Source of the DNA: Gracilaria domingensis
Taxonomy: Eukaryota > Rhodophyta > Florideophyceae > Gracilariales > Gracilariaceae
Direction: 5' to 3'
DNA: 64,000 bases
Assembly (NCBI GenBank): GCA_022539475.1
Contig: VCMS01000123.1
Span: 1 to 64,000, forward strand
Part shown: positions 1 through 9,754 of the stretch, one piece after another
Layout: the number at the start of each line of letters is the position of its first letter
Numbering within the stretch: position 1 is the stretch's first letter
Notes under the pieces: generated by a model
Told to the model about the DNA's origin: nothing
Seen by the model: only the letters and a program-made list of their open reading frames with translations
Database searches by the model: none
Translations under genes and position numbers: made by a program

Positions 1-47
1 TTTGACTTTTCGACTTGGTCAAAAATCTAGTCACAAATACGGCCCTG
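1..47. mobile_element. Right end of a hAT-type MITE (cut by window edge)
   Basis: The first 47 bases end in the motif ACAAATACGGCCCTG. The same terminal motif and the inner sequence (CGACTTG-TCAAAAATCTAG) close the MITE at 29297-29849. Only the right terminus is in the window, so the target duplication cannot be checked. Confidence 0.7.
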
Positions 48-49
48 CG

Positions 50-257
50 TTACACTGTATCGCATTTATATCATTATCTCCTATTATGAAAGAAGCGGCA
101 TAACAATCTGCCTCATTCGTTTCAAGCATAAACTTTCCCTCTCGGAGCTGCTTTGAACATATTTCTATTGCTTTGCCGTTCATGAATGATGACCACGCAA
201 TAGCTTCCAACTGTTTTTCCCTTTGGAAGTCATTAAGCTCATCGAAACATGCGCTGT
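50..257 (-). CDS. Unrecognised coding fragment next to a MITE end
   Basis: This is an open stretch of about 70 codons on the minus strand, rich in E, K, D and N. A pyrimidine-rich run ending in TTTTGGACAG lies at its 5' side and could be a splice acceptor, so it may be an internal or last exon. The frame runs to the MITE terminus at 47, which suggests the element truncated or entered the gene. I do not recognise the family. It could also be a chance ORF. Confidence 0.3.
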
Positions 258-1118
258 CCAAAATAAAAAATAATACATCAATTTCAGTATGCTATTGAAA
301 AGAATCGGTGCTGTCTATATATAAGCGGGAAGGTTTTGCTGCTGCTGCAAAAATGGTTGACATCATCAGAATCTTAGTTTTACCTCATCTTTTGAAAGAT
401 TATACTTCAAGTAGTTCTAAAAAGTGATCCAATTGCGAGTTTTCCAGTGTGCAAGAGCAAAGCTAAGAGCTTTGCGATAAAAAACATTTTAGAATACTTT
501 TTGAGGATATATCCAAAACGTCTGGTTACAGTGATTTCTGCTTGAGCAGAATTCAATTTGTTGGCATATCAGAGATCGAAAGTAGATTGAAGCTCCAGAA
601 AGAAGCCAAATTGCGCCGTGTTTCACAGCGCATTTTTTTAAAATATTTTTATTGTGTTTTATAATGCCTTTGAAAGAACTTACGTGATTGTATAAGTAAG
701 TTGTATGATATGACCATGTACAAACCTCTCATCTACTAATGCGAAACAAAGCTTACTTGGCACAAAAAACAGATATTATCCCTTGTCAGGTAAACATGGA
801 ATAGCATAAAATTGCTTATAAAGCACATATTTTTAAGTTGCACTACGTTAAAACTATCTAACGCCTCCCGCTCAAACTCCTTCCGGAGAAAGATCGCTTT
901 TTCTCCTTAACACATCAATAGTTAGTTTGAGGGATATGGTCAGGGCTGCAACCAATACAATTGCAATTAAATGCACCTCAAAACGCAATAAACAATATTT
1001 CTATATATTGCACCTGATCTTGCAATAATAAATGCAACATTAGCGCCCTAAATCTGCAATAAAATTAGCAATAACAGAATGGATTTGCTATATTCTAGCA
1101 ATATTGGTAAGCTAACCA
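258..1118. other. AT-rich stretch without a recognisable gene
   Basis: This segment is AT-rich with many stops in all frames. I see no RNA gene, terminal repeat or conserved coding segment in it. Confidence 0.5.
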
Positions 1119-1300
1119 ATGCCGAAACATGCCAAAGAATACGTTCCAAACTTTAGCATTTACATTTCTATGAAAACGTGGATTCTTGATGAAGCAATGA
1201 AGGGGAAACCTATACTGAAGTCACGTATACAGACAAAGGCACAAGAACTCCTGACAGGCATTGGTGAACAAGACGCAAAACAGGAGAGAAAGTTTCCTCT
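1119..1300 (+). pseudogene. Remnant of a Tc5/CENP-B-type helix-turn-helix (pogo-like transposase)
   Basis: The translated segment carries the pattern W-I-L-D-E-A-x-x-G-K-P-I-x-x-x-x-I-Q-T-K-A-Q-E-L. It resembles the second DNA-binding helix-turn-helix (HTH_Tnp_Tc5) of pogo/Tigger/Tc5 transposases and CENP-B. The frame then runs into unrelated sequence, and no DDE catalytic domain follows. The assignment rests on remembered motif shape, so it is tentative. Confidence 0.35.
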
Positions 1301-2089
1301 CCTTACAGGCGTGGGGTTACGAACTGTCCCAGTGCTTTGCGCCTTGTGCTTCAGCTGGCGATCGAGTCAAAGACCCAAAATGTTTGAGGAATAAAATTGC
1401 ATTGCACCCGGGTACTCTGGAAGCCCGGCCAGGCTTCCCGTCTGGACTGGAAAATGAGCTCAGATGGGCAAGCTTACCGTTATTTCATCCCTCTGAAAGA
1501 GAAGGGCTCTGACCGGCATTGCAGCTTTTCGACAGACGCGGGTCTTTATACCGAAGCTCACATCTGTGTGGTTTGCTCGGCTCTTTCTTTTGCAACTCAA
1601 GTACTTTTGTTATTACTTTTACGGCTAATAAGCTTTTTGCCACCATCCATAGTACCATAGAAACCATAGTACACTACCCAGTGTAATCGCCAGTGTGTTT
1701 GAAGTTTTGCTCTCTGAATTAGATGACACAGACTGGAGACTGCAGCGCTTGCCTGAGTTGAGGTCGACCTCTGCCACACTCTGTTTTAGCCAGCTCCATT
1801 GAACTCGTTCGGAATAGTTTTGCCGTTCTTTGGCAGTCTGCGACAGTCTGCTTGCGAAGGCACGCAGCAGTGCTTATGAGGTAATATACAACTGTGGGCA
1901 GAATGTTAGAGCAAGCTGCGCAACGCAATGTGGGGTTTCCGTGCAAGTGCTTCATGTAATTGTGTGAAGCAAACGTCATCCGCAATGCGTGAAGCTGTTA
2001 GTTTGCTCTTGTAGGGGCGAAACAATTGGACGGACAAAAGTAGTGTTGAAAGAAATTTGACTCGAAGGTGGACATGGAGAATTACAAGA

Positions 2090-3989
2090 TCAATGGCGCA
2101 GAATACAGAATCGTAAACATTTACCCCCCTCGTACGGTGGTTGATAAAAGCAGCCAAACTGGTAGCGGCGGCAGGAGTGCTCGGATGTGCCAAGCCACAG
2201 CTTGCGTTCGTGAGAGGTGTTGAACTCCAGAGTTGAAGATTTCGCCCACCACAACGGCAGCTGGTGCGGCGCCGGGTGCGGCTCGCACGTGTTGTCGTGC
2301 AAGCTGCACAGATGCGTGGAGCAGTCATCCCAAAGCATCACATCGACAGCGGCGGCGCGCAGCGACATGAGACGCGGATCACTCGCGAGCGAGAAGCGGT
2401 GCGTGGCCACGCGCTGCGCCACGTCCCACACGAGCACCACGTTGTCCCGGCATCCCGACGCCACTCGCGCACCGTCGTCGGACATGGCCACGCTCTCGAC
2501 GGGCTCGGTGCGCCTGCAGCGCGTCGCCGACAGCGGCGCCGCGGCGCGTGTCCCACACGCGCACGTCGCCGTCGCCGTCGCCCGACGCGGCGCGCGAGCC
2601 GTCGGCGCACAGCGCCACGCAATACACATCGCCGTCGTGGCCGCGCAGCGCGTCGCACACGGCGGCGCCGCTGCGCACGTCCGACACGCGCACCGCGGCG
2701 TCGCCGCGGGACGCGAGCCGCCGCGCGTCCGCGCTGAACGATACCGCCCACACGCCGGCCGAGTGCGCGCGCAGCACGTGCGGCAGCAGCGCGCCGCTGG
2801 CGCCGTCCCACAGCCGCACCGTCCCGTCCTCCGACCCCGACGCGATCCAGCGTCCGTCCGCACTCACGCACACGCGAAGTATGTCCCCTTCATGCGCGCC
2901 CTCACTGCGGCTGCCGCTCTCTGGCTGCGCGCGCCTCACATCCCACACTCGAACGCTTCCGCCCCTCGTTCCGGCAAGCCCGACAGAGCCGTCTTCACTT
3001 GCACCCACGAATGAAACCTCACCCCCCCGACACCCCCTTGTATCACACCACTTTCGCTCCCATGCTCCCACACGCCATAGCCTCCATCATATGCACCCCA
3101 CAAAACCAGTTTCCCATCTTGGCTGAACGCTACGCTATTCACTAAATCTCCGGAATCAACAGAGTTCAAGTAACTTCCGCTCTTAGCGTCCCGCACTTCA
3201 ATCATTCCACGATACGATACCGTTACAATCAGTTCCCCATTTTCACTGAAAGCCACACTTGCCACAGAATCATCATTTCGTGCCTGCGCCTCATATATCT
3301 TTTCACCAGTCTCTGCGTCCCATACGTAAACTCCACCCTCTTCCAACACACAACACACCTTCCTTCCCGTCGAGTTCGCAGCAACGCACATGACATTCCC
3401 TTCCTCCCCACTCACAAGTTCCCGCGCAGTGCCACCGCCCTGCAGGTCCCACGTTACGACATTTCCGACATCTCGCAACCCGCACGCAACCCATCTCGAA
3501 TCTTCGCTCAAACAAATGCACGAAATTGTTGCTGTAGTCTTTCCAACACCAGTCTCCACGTCCCTCGCAGCGTCCCACTTATTCACATTATGATCAGCGT
3601 CCACATACACAACCATTCGTCCATCTTTTGACAACGCGGCGGGTCCAGATCCATGCCTTCCTATCTCTCTCCCAAAACGGTTTAGACTGCCGTGGGTTAA
3701 GTTGTACTTCACTATTTCCAACTTCTTAGGACACGAGACCAAGATTGTCAACTCACTCTTATGTTTTTGAATACTCACTACTCTCCCTTCCACTTTTATG
3801 CTCTCCAAATTGGCGCCGCCGGCAGCAGTCAGGAACCCTTCTTGTGCCTTCAACCATGGTTCCTCTCTCTTCTCTGCAATCTGTGCTACAACCTCTAGAA
3901 ACTCACGCGTCGTCTTACACTTCTCTGAATACGTTATCAGTCGTCCATACAGCTGGAACCATACCTCGCGTGGGTTTCGTGACACGGCG
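2090..3989 (-). pseudogene. NLR pseudogene 1: helical segment plus WD40 propeller, 5'-truncated
   Basis: The minus-strand frame from 3985 starts inside the conserved post-ATPase segment NPREVWFQL(Y/H)GRL, which is internal in the intact paralogues, so the whole N-terminus and NB-ARC are missing. WD-type repeats follow (WDxxTG, VWDxxSG, SGSxDxxVRLW). Two single-base shifts interrupt it. One falls in a 7-C run at about 3022-3028. The other is near 2505-2512, after which the frame resumes with a further WD repeat ending VVLVWD. The 5' break coincides with the outer edge of the foldback element at 3990. From about 2970 downward the GC content jumps sharply, as it does in pseudogenes 3 and 4. The 5' half is closely similar to the segment at 15811-16390. 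Confidence 0.85.
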
Positions 3990-4693
3990 GTAACGTCTCT
4001 TCTCCAGACATTTCTTCATCTTCAAATACTTGATATATATGGAAATGTTCAAAAAACGTTTTGAATTAAATCACACGTTTTAAACGCGTTTTATACGTAT
4101 TCAATACTGGACAACGTTCAAATCACGTTCAAAACATTACAGTGTATCTTCATGTACTGTAATTAAATTTTCTGACCATGGTGAATTCATTGGTTAAAAT
4201 TGAGCCGAAATTTCACCTCAAGCAGACATAATCTCTCAAGTCTGATGAGGCGACTTGAGGACTAGCGCAGGGCGCCGCGTGCAGGCGAGCGTGCGGCGGC
4301 AAGCGCGCGAGCACGCATGGGGTCGCTGCGGAGCAGCACGGGCAAACGCAAGCCAGCGCTAGCAGTCGTGCTGCGGTTTTTGCGTGGCGGGGCTGCTTTC
4401 AGGCGGTGTCGGACAAAATCTTATCAAGTCGCCTCATCAGACTTGAGAGATTATGTCTGCTTGAGGTGAAATTTCGGCTCAATTTTAACCAATGAATTCA
4501 CCATGGTCAGAAAATTTAATTACAGTACATGAAGATACACTGTAATGTTTTGAACGTGATTTGAACGTTGTCCAGTATTGAATACGTATAAAACGCGTTT
4601 AAAACGTGTGATTTAATTCAAAACGTTTTTTGAACATTTCCATATATATCAAGTATTTGAAGATGACGAAATGTTTGGAGAAGAGACGTTACT
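3990..4693. mobile_element. Foldback element with 270 bp inverted arms
   Basis: The left arm (3990-4258) and right arm (4424-4693) are near-perfect reverse complements. The outer motif is GTAACGTCTCTTCTCC and the inner motif is TGATGAGGCGACTTGA. The 165 bp spacer is GC-rich while the arms are AT-rich. No transposase ORF is present. It is a non-autonomous foldback or long-TIR MITE, possibly of the Mutator type, and it abuts the truncation point of NLR pseudogene 1. I could not identify a target duplication. Confidence 0.88.
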
Positions 4694-5817
4694 GTAGAGA
4701 CGCGAGCAAGAGACGGTGTTTATTGCGTAGAGTAGCGGCTCTAGCTCCCGCGGTAGGCGGGCGCTGACGGCCCTGGCGGGGTCGTCAGTGTCGTAGAACA
4801 GCACCCATGTCGAGGGGTGGCAGTTAGAACGGCGCACAGGCGCCGAACGGCCTCACGAGAGGCGTTCACTGTAGAATGAGAGCACGATGGTAATAACGAC
4901 CTTCTGAAACTCTGACCATCAACAGCAGTCGCGACTCAACCCGTCGCACAATAAATACCACTCTGAAAAGGGACCAAACAGAACCCTCTACAATCTCCCG
5001 CCATATCTCCTATTTCCCCCCGATAGCTTATCGATCCACATTACCGCCGTAATCCGCTGTTACAGAGCTACTACGTTTTCAAAGTTAATAAAACTGTTTC
5101 TATGTTCTTTGAGATATACCGTGCTTTTTTTCAGAAATGTAGTATTGCGTAAAACATCCAAAGAATACACAAAGATTCAAATACTGCAGATTCATTGAGT
5201 TAATGCGTAAAAACTAACAATTAAGCATTTACTAGATCGTTCTAACAAATTATCCATGACAGAGAAGTGATAAATATTTTGCGGAAAGTTAGGGGTACTG
5301 CTATATTAACACAAAGTTTTAAAATTTATTTGTCTTACTATAAAATCAAGATAAAGCTATAACCATCGTGAATTGGGCAAATGAGGTAGTTTTGCGCAAA
5401 TATCAACAAATTGCACATCTATATTTACCATGTGCAAATGGGGCTTATCTTCATCGGACTTTATATTTCATAAAGATGCTTCTTAAGAAGTAGTTATTAT
5501 TTGTGTACTAATAGTTTTTGAGCCATACACAGGAAAGTTCTCATTAGAAAATGTTAAACGTTATAAATTTTCAATTTTGTAGCAAAACTCAAAGTAGTTT
5601 TTGAGTATGTTCTTGTCGTAGTTTAGATGGGTTTGAGCATAAAATGTCGAACTTTAGTTGAAACATACTATGCATGTAAAAATATTTCCACTTCAAGAGC
5701 GTAGAGAGAACAATTGCAACTGAAGGAAAAAACAGAAAGTAAAAGAGATCGAAGTTTTGCACAACTACCGCGTTCAAGCGCAACTACCGCCCTTCATATT
5801 ATGTCCAAGGTGATTTT
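4694..5817. other. Intergenic: no gene recognised
   Basis: The first 200 bp are GC-rich and the rest strongly AT-rich. No coding segment with family features is visible. A short tandem pair of CAACTACCGC lies just before the Harbinger-like element, near 5762-5790. Confidence 0.5.
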
Positions 5818-6055
5818 CGTAATTACATTCCTAATTTGTTGCTGCACTGCTGTCAAATAGGCCGTGGCTCTCGGAACAGCGGTAAATTCGCCTTTTTCAA
5901 GTGATTCAATTTTACTAAAGAGTTATGTCGTATCAATTGCTCATTGCTTGAAGTTTGCGTAATGCACATAAAACCATATATTGGCACACTCAAGAACAAA
6001 ACTGCTTAAAGTAATAATTAAATGTAATAGATGTTACTATTTAAACCATAATACT

Positions 6056-6946
6056 CTACCTCACAATCACCTCTTTAATGTCATCGGTGTCAACATATTT
6101 GTTGTCAGGAGCTCTCAACTCAACATATAATACACGCAGCCCTTCGCCAAAGTTTAGAACCTTCTTCTGACGGACGTGAGTCTCAACTGCGAAAGAGAGG
6201 TCAATATGACAAAAGGATTTCACTTTGTCCCATTTCTTCTCTCGCAATTCTCGCAATGCTCTGTGAAACCCTCCAATTTTAGGGTGGTAGGACATTAGAG
6301 CGTGGAACTGCTTCTCCAGATCACCTTTGAACAGAGCCTTTGGATTTGTCATTACTTCAGGCCAGTCAATGACAAGTTCAAAAATTATCCCAGCGTTCAC
6401 AACTTGACTACACATATCTGATTTCGTCACACCACACGGTAACAAAACAGTTAATGTAATGTTGCTGATCATTGTTTCTTCATCTTCCCAAAAGGATTGC
6501 AAAACTAAAGGATAAAATTCAGATAACTGACGTCGGGACCCTGCAATGTTTCCTTCAGACTCAAGTTGCCCTACATTGTCAACCTGTTCTACTTCATTGT
6601 CATCTGCCACAGTTCTGGAATTATTCGCATTCGGCAGAACACCAGAACATCTTGGCGTCAATGTGCTGGTATGACGGTCTTCATAACAAATAGTTAGAAA
6701 TACGTTTTGTACCACAATATATACAGAAATAAATTCGTACTTACTTAACTCATTTTTCTTTTCGTCCCGGATCTTGTTGAATCTGTTACGGAAGGTTGGA
6801 AGTAAAAATGGCTCAAAGAGACTGTCCATTTTCTTCACATCAGAAGCATTTTCGTCACCAGTGAGATCACCTGAGTCAAACATTTGATGCAAACGACGCA
6901 CTGCTGCGGAGTCATTTGTTAGTTTTGGTCTTTTTGATGGTGCCAT
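6056..6946 (-). CDS. Accessory (second) ORF of the Harbinger-like element
   Basis: It begins with ATG at 6946 and a basic N-terminus (APSKRPKL), as in nuclear DNA-associated proteins. An acidic Asp/Glu-rich middle and a C-terminal block with LPCGV and ELVIDWPE follow. A candidate 66 bp intron lies at 6744-6679: donor GTAAGTACG, branch-like CTAAC, acceptor AAG. Its removal keeps the frame, but the frame is also open through it. Harbinger elements usually encode a second protein that works with the transposase in nuclear import and DNA binding. I infer that role from position only and see no clear Myb/SANT motif. Confidence 0.6.
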   Translation of the reverse strand: MAPSKRPKLTNDSAAVRRLHQMFDSGDLTGDENASDVKKMDSLFEPFLLPTFRNRFNKIRDEKKNELSKYEFISVYIVVQNVFLTICYEDRHTSTLTPRCSGVLPNANNSRTVADDNEVEQVDNVGQLESEGNIAGSRRQLSEFYPLVLQSFWEDEETMISNITLTVLLPCGVTKSDMCSQVVNAGIIFELVIDWPEVMTNPKALFKGDLEKQFHALMSYHPKIGGFHRALRELREKKWDKVKSFCHIDLSFAVETHVRQKKVLNFGEGLRVLYVELRAPDNKYVDTDDIKEVIVR

Positions 6947-8127
6947 ACTAACTGGGAAGCGGAAAAGGAAGGATGTGCTGGACGGGATTGAGCACATTGA
7001 GGAAGAACAGAGGCAGCGGTTTATGTACCTTATGACTTTATGTGGATCATAACTGCCAGTACCATCATTGTATCAGCATGTATCGATATTATGATCGACA
7101 TAGTGTTGTTGTGAATAATTGTATTATTTTTTGGAGTGCTAGAGAACCACGGCCCTACAAATAAGTACTTTTGTTTTGTCTGGACGTAAACCGTTTTGGT
7201 GGCTGACCATTTTGGTGCCTGGATGCATATGGCTTTCTGTACAACGCGGGAAAGTAGAAACCTCTCTTTAATTCTGAGTCTGTTCACTTATCTGGAGGCT
7301 GTCGAATGCATTTAGAGAATATATTAGATTGCTTTTGTTCTATAGTTTTCAAGGGCGACATAGATGTATAGAGGGTTCCGTCGATAGCCATGACGACGAT
7401 AACTTGTATCCTGTACATCACAGAAAACTAAAAAATGAATGAATGAACTCTTCTAGAGCAATACAATACATCCACAAAGTTTCATACTGTAACTCGACTG
7501 GTCACAGTAAATACAGTACATTAATTATTCAGACTTTCCTTTAGATTGAGCTAAAAGTGCAATTTTGAAGCACTTGTATCACGAAAACTGTTATAGCATA
7601 GCTAGAAATTTTTTAACAGTACCAAGAGCTACTGTCAAGCAAGACAATGTTTCTTTTTGTTTAATACCAACGGCATAGATTAGAATTCAAAGAAGCAACT
7701 AGTATCATCGTCAACAATAAATGAAATTGTTCATAGAAGATGAAGAGATTGATTTGAAAATTCAAACACAGACGGTATGTTCTTAGAAAGAGAATGTGCT
7801 TTTTATCTATGCTGATATTTTTCACAAAAAAATCTAATACGGGTACCTATGGTGTGTATTGTAAACGCTCGGATCGATAATCCAGATATGATATAACAAG
7901 ATATATATATCAAGCCATTGCCAACTTTTCTAGGGGCTCATATTGAAGAAAAATATCTTTCATATGCGCTCATGTCCATTGAATTATAATGTATACGTTC
8001 GCAGGAACAACTGCATTTCTACTCAGTAGTGCTTACAATAAATGAATCTGTGTTCCCATCTGAAGATAAAAGCCGACCAACCTCTCCCGTTTTTTTCTAG
8101 CCACTAGAGCAACCAGGAAGTCGCATT
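6947..8127. promoter_or_regulatory. Shared divergent 5' region of the Harbinger-like element
   Basis: About 1.2 kb of AT-rich DNA separates the two divergent transposon genes, so both promoters should lie here. No specific motif is identifiable with confidence. The short reading frames inside show no family features. Confidence 0.35.
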
Positions 8128-9013
8128 ATGCCTCGCTTTCATCGTCGAGCAACTGCGTCAACCTTTAATGGTTGTAGTATACATATATTTCGCCGAATGC
8201 GTAATAACTCGAACCAATTTCAGCACCGAAGATTTCAAGCACTGTTTGGTGTGACCTCTCGAACCGCTGCAACTCTATGTAATTTGCTCTACCGTCGCCT
8301 TCCAAGCGGTGCTAAGCATCAGCACTTGCTTTGGGCTTTGCTCTTTCTTCAACGCTATGCATCTGAGCACTATAGTTGCACAATTGCTAATACGGACGAG
8401 AAAACGTTTCGTAAGTGGTCTAAGGTCTTGGTGAATTTAATATTGGAACTACCTATTGTAAGTTTATGTTTTTTACATTTTATATACTTTTTGTACGCTA
8501 ACAAATCTCTAGATACGTTGGGAGAGTCGAGTGTCTGAAGAAGCATTTTGTAACAGTTTTGTCAGCGTCGATGGCACAGATTGTCCCATCAATGAACCAT
8601 TTCCATTTTCATCGAAATGGTTCTCTCACAAGTTTAAGGCTGCTGCTGTGAGGTATAAAGTTAGGGTTTCAGTTCATAATGGTTTTATAGTGTGGGTTAA
8701 TGGTGGATATCCTTGCGGCTCACACTCAGACTTAAAGATTTTTCGTGAATCAATGAAAACGAAATTGCTGGAAAACGAAAAAGTTATCACAGATGATGGT
8801 TACAGTGACTCTTAATGTATTCGTAAGCAGTCTATTGGATATGGTGAATACAAGCATCACTCTTATATTAGGGCTAGACATGAAAATGTCAACCGACGAT
8901 TGAAGCGGTTTTTGGTGCTTGATATGAAATTTCGACATGATCTTTCATTTCATTCTGTTTGTTTTCATGCCGTGGCAAATATTACACAACTATCTATAGA
9001 AAATGGGGTTTAG
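8128..9013 (+). pseudogene. PIF/Harbinger-type DDE transposase, one intron, one nonsense codon
   Basis: Exon 1 (8128-8457) is a helix-rich N-terminal segment. A 55 bp intron (8458-8512: GTAAGT donor, GCTAAC branch, CTAG acceptor) joins in frame to exon 2. The catalytic pattern is visible: SVDGTD (first Asp), GSHSDLKIF (second Asp) and ARHENVNRRLKRF (Glu), as in the DDE_Tnp_4 family. A TAA at 8813-8815, between the second Asp block and the Glu block, interrupts the frame, which is otherwise open to TAG at 9011-9013. The gene is therefore intact apart from one substitution, and recent inactivation is likely. It would cut and rejoin the element's ends. Confidence 0.82.
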
Positions 9014-9277
9014 ATACAAACTTCGTAAAGCTCTAAAGCGTGGTCCATTCGACATATGCAACTTGAATGTAGAAGACTTTTGCAATGAGCATATGTCCTT
9101 CACATATTATTTCTGATATACACAATGGTTTTGAAACCTTTTTGTTAACATAGTTTGAAAGAAGATTCACGTTTTATTACACAAATGCGCAATTTGCAAA
9201 TAGGGCGAATTTACCGCTGTTCCCTGGAGATCTTCACGCAAAATCAAAATCTCACCGTAATTAGTGACGTAATTACG

Positions 9278-9754
9278 GGGCCACCGATTCCAATTGTATA
9301 ACAGTTTGCTTTTTCTTATAAAACTGCGATTTTCCGCTGTTGCCATGGTTTTGCTTAGCAACAAAGTTCTATTCAACAACAACTTTGACGATATTTTTCG
9401 CACGTCCCGTTGCGGCTAGAACCGACATATCTAGATCTCAAAGTGATTGAGAAAAAGTGCAAATTCGAGCGCTTTTCCGCAAACAAATGACGTGGAACTT
9501 ACCCAACAACACGCTTCTATTGGCCGCGCTGACTTGGCGCGTATCTCAGCGCGAGATCACATAGCGCAAAGTTGGAAATGAGTTGGCTCCTTCAAATCGG
9601 GAACATCGCTGTCGATGAAATTCTTTCAAATCACAAACGAAGACTATGTCCATCAGCTTTCCCTTCTTCCTTCAACACGAAATATCTCGAACACACTCTT
9701 CTACGCAATCCCGGTTCGACCATCTAGCCAACGTTGAAAACCCATCATTCTTCA
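9278..9754. promoter_or_regulatory. 5' region of the TIR-NLR gene
   Basis: This 0.5 kb between the transposon and the TIR-NLR start codon should contain the promoter and leader. I see no convincing TATA or initiator motif. The Harbinger-like element ends less than 0.5 kb upstream of the receptor gene. Confidence 0.3.

Larger units (their letters stand above)
5818..9277. mobile_element. Two-ORF PIF/Harbinger-like DNA transposon with terminal inverted repeats
   Basis: A perfect 20 bp inverted repeat, GGAACAGCGGTAAATTCGCC, lies at 5873-5892 with its complement at 9204-9223. A second inverted match, CGTAATTAC plus CTAATT, lies outside it at 5818-5836 and 9259-9277 with almost the same spacing (55 and 54 bp). 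The terminal repeats are therefore at least about 75 bp long but diverged. Inside are two divergently transcribed genes, an accessory protein (-) and a DDE transposase (+), which is the usual Harbinger organisation. The exact ends and the 3 bp target duplication were not resolved. Confidence 0.8.

Noticed and set aside
2217..3126. Long plus-strand open frames rich in Arg/Ala/His across the GC-rich WD40 block
   Set aside because: They are antisense shadows of the minus-strand WD repeats; composition is set by GC-rich codons and no domain is present.
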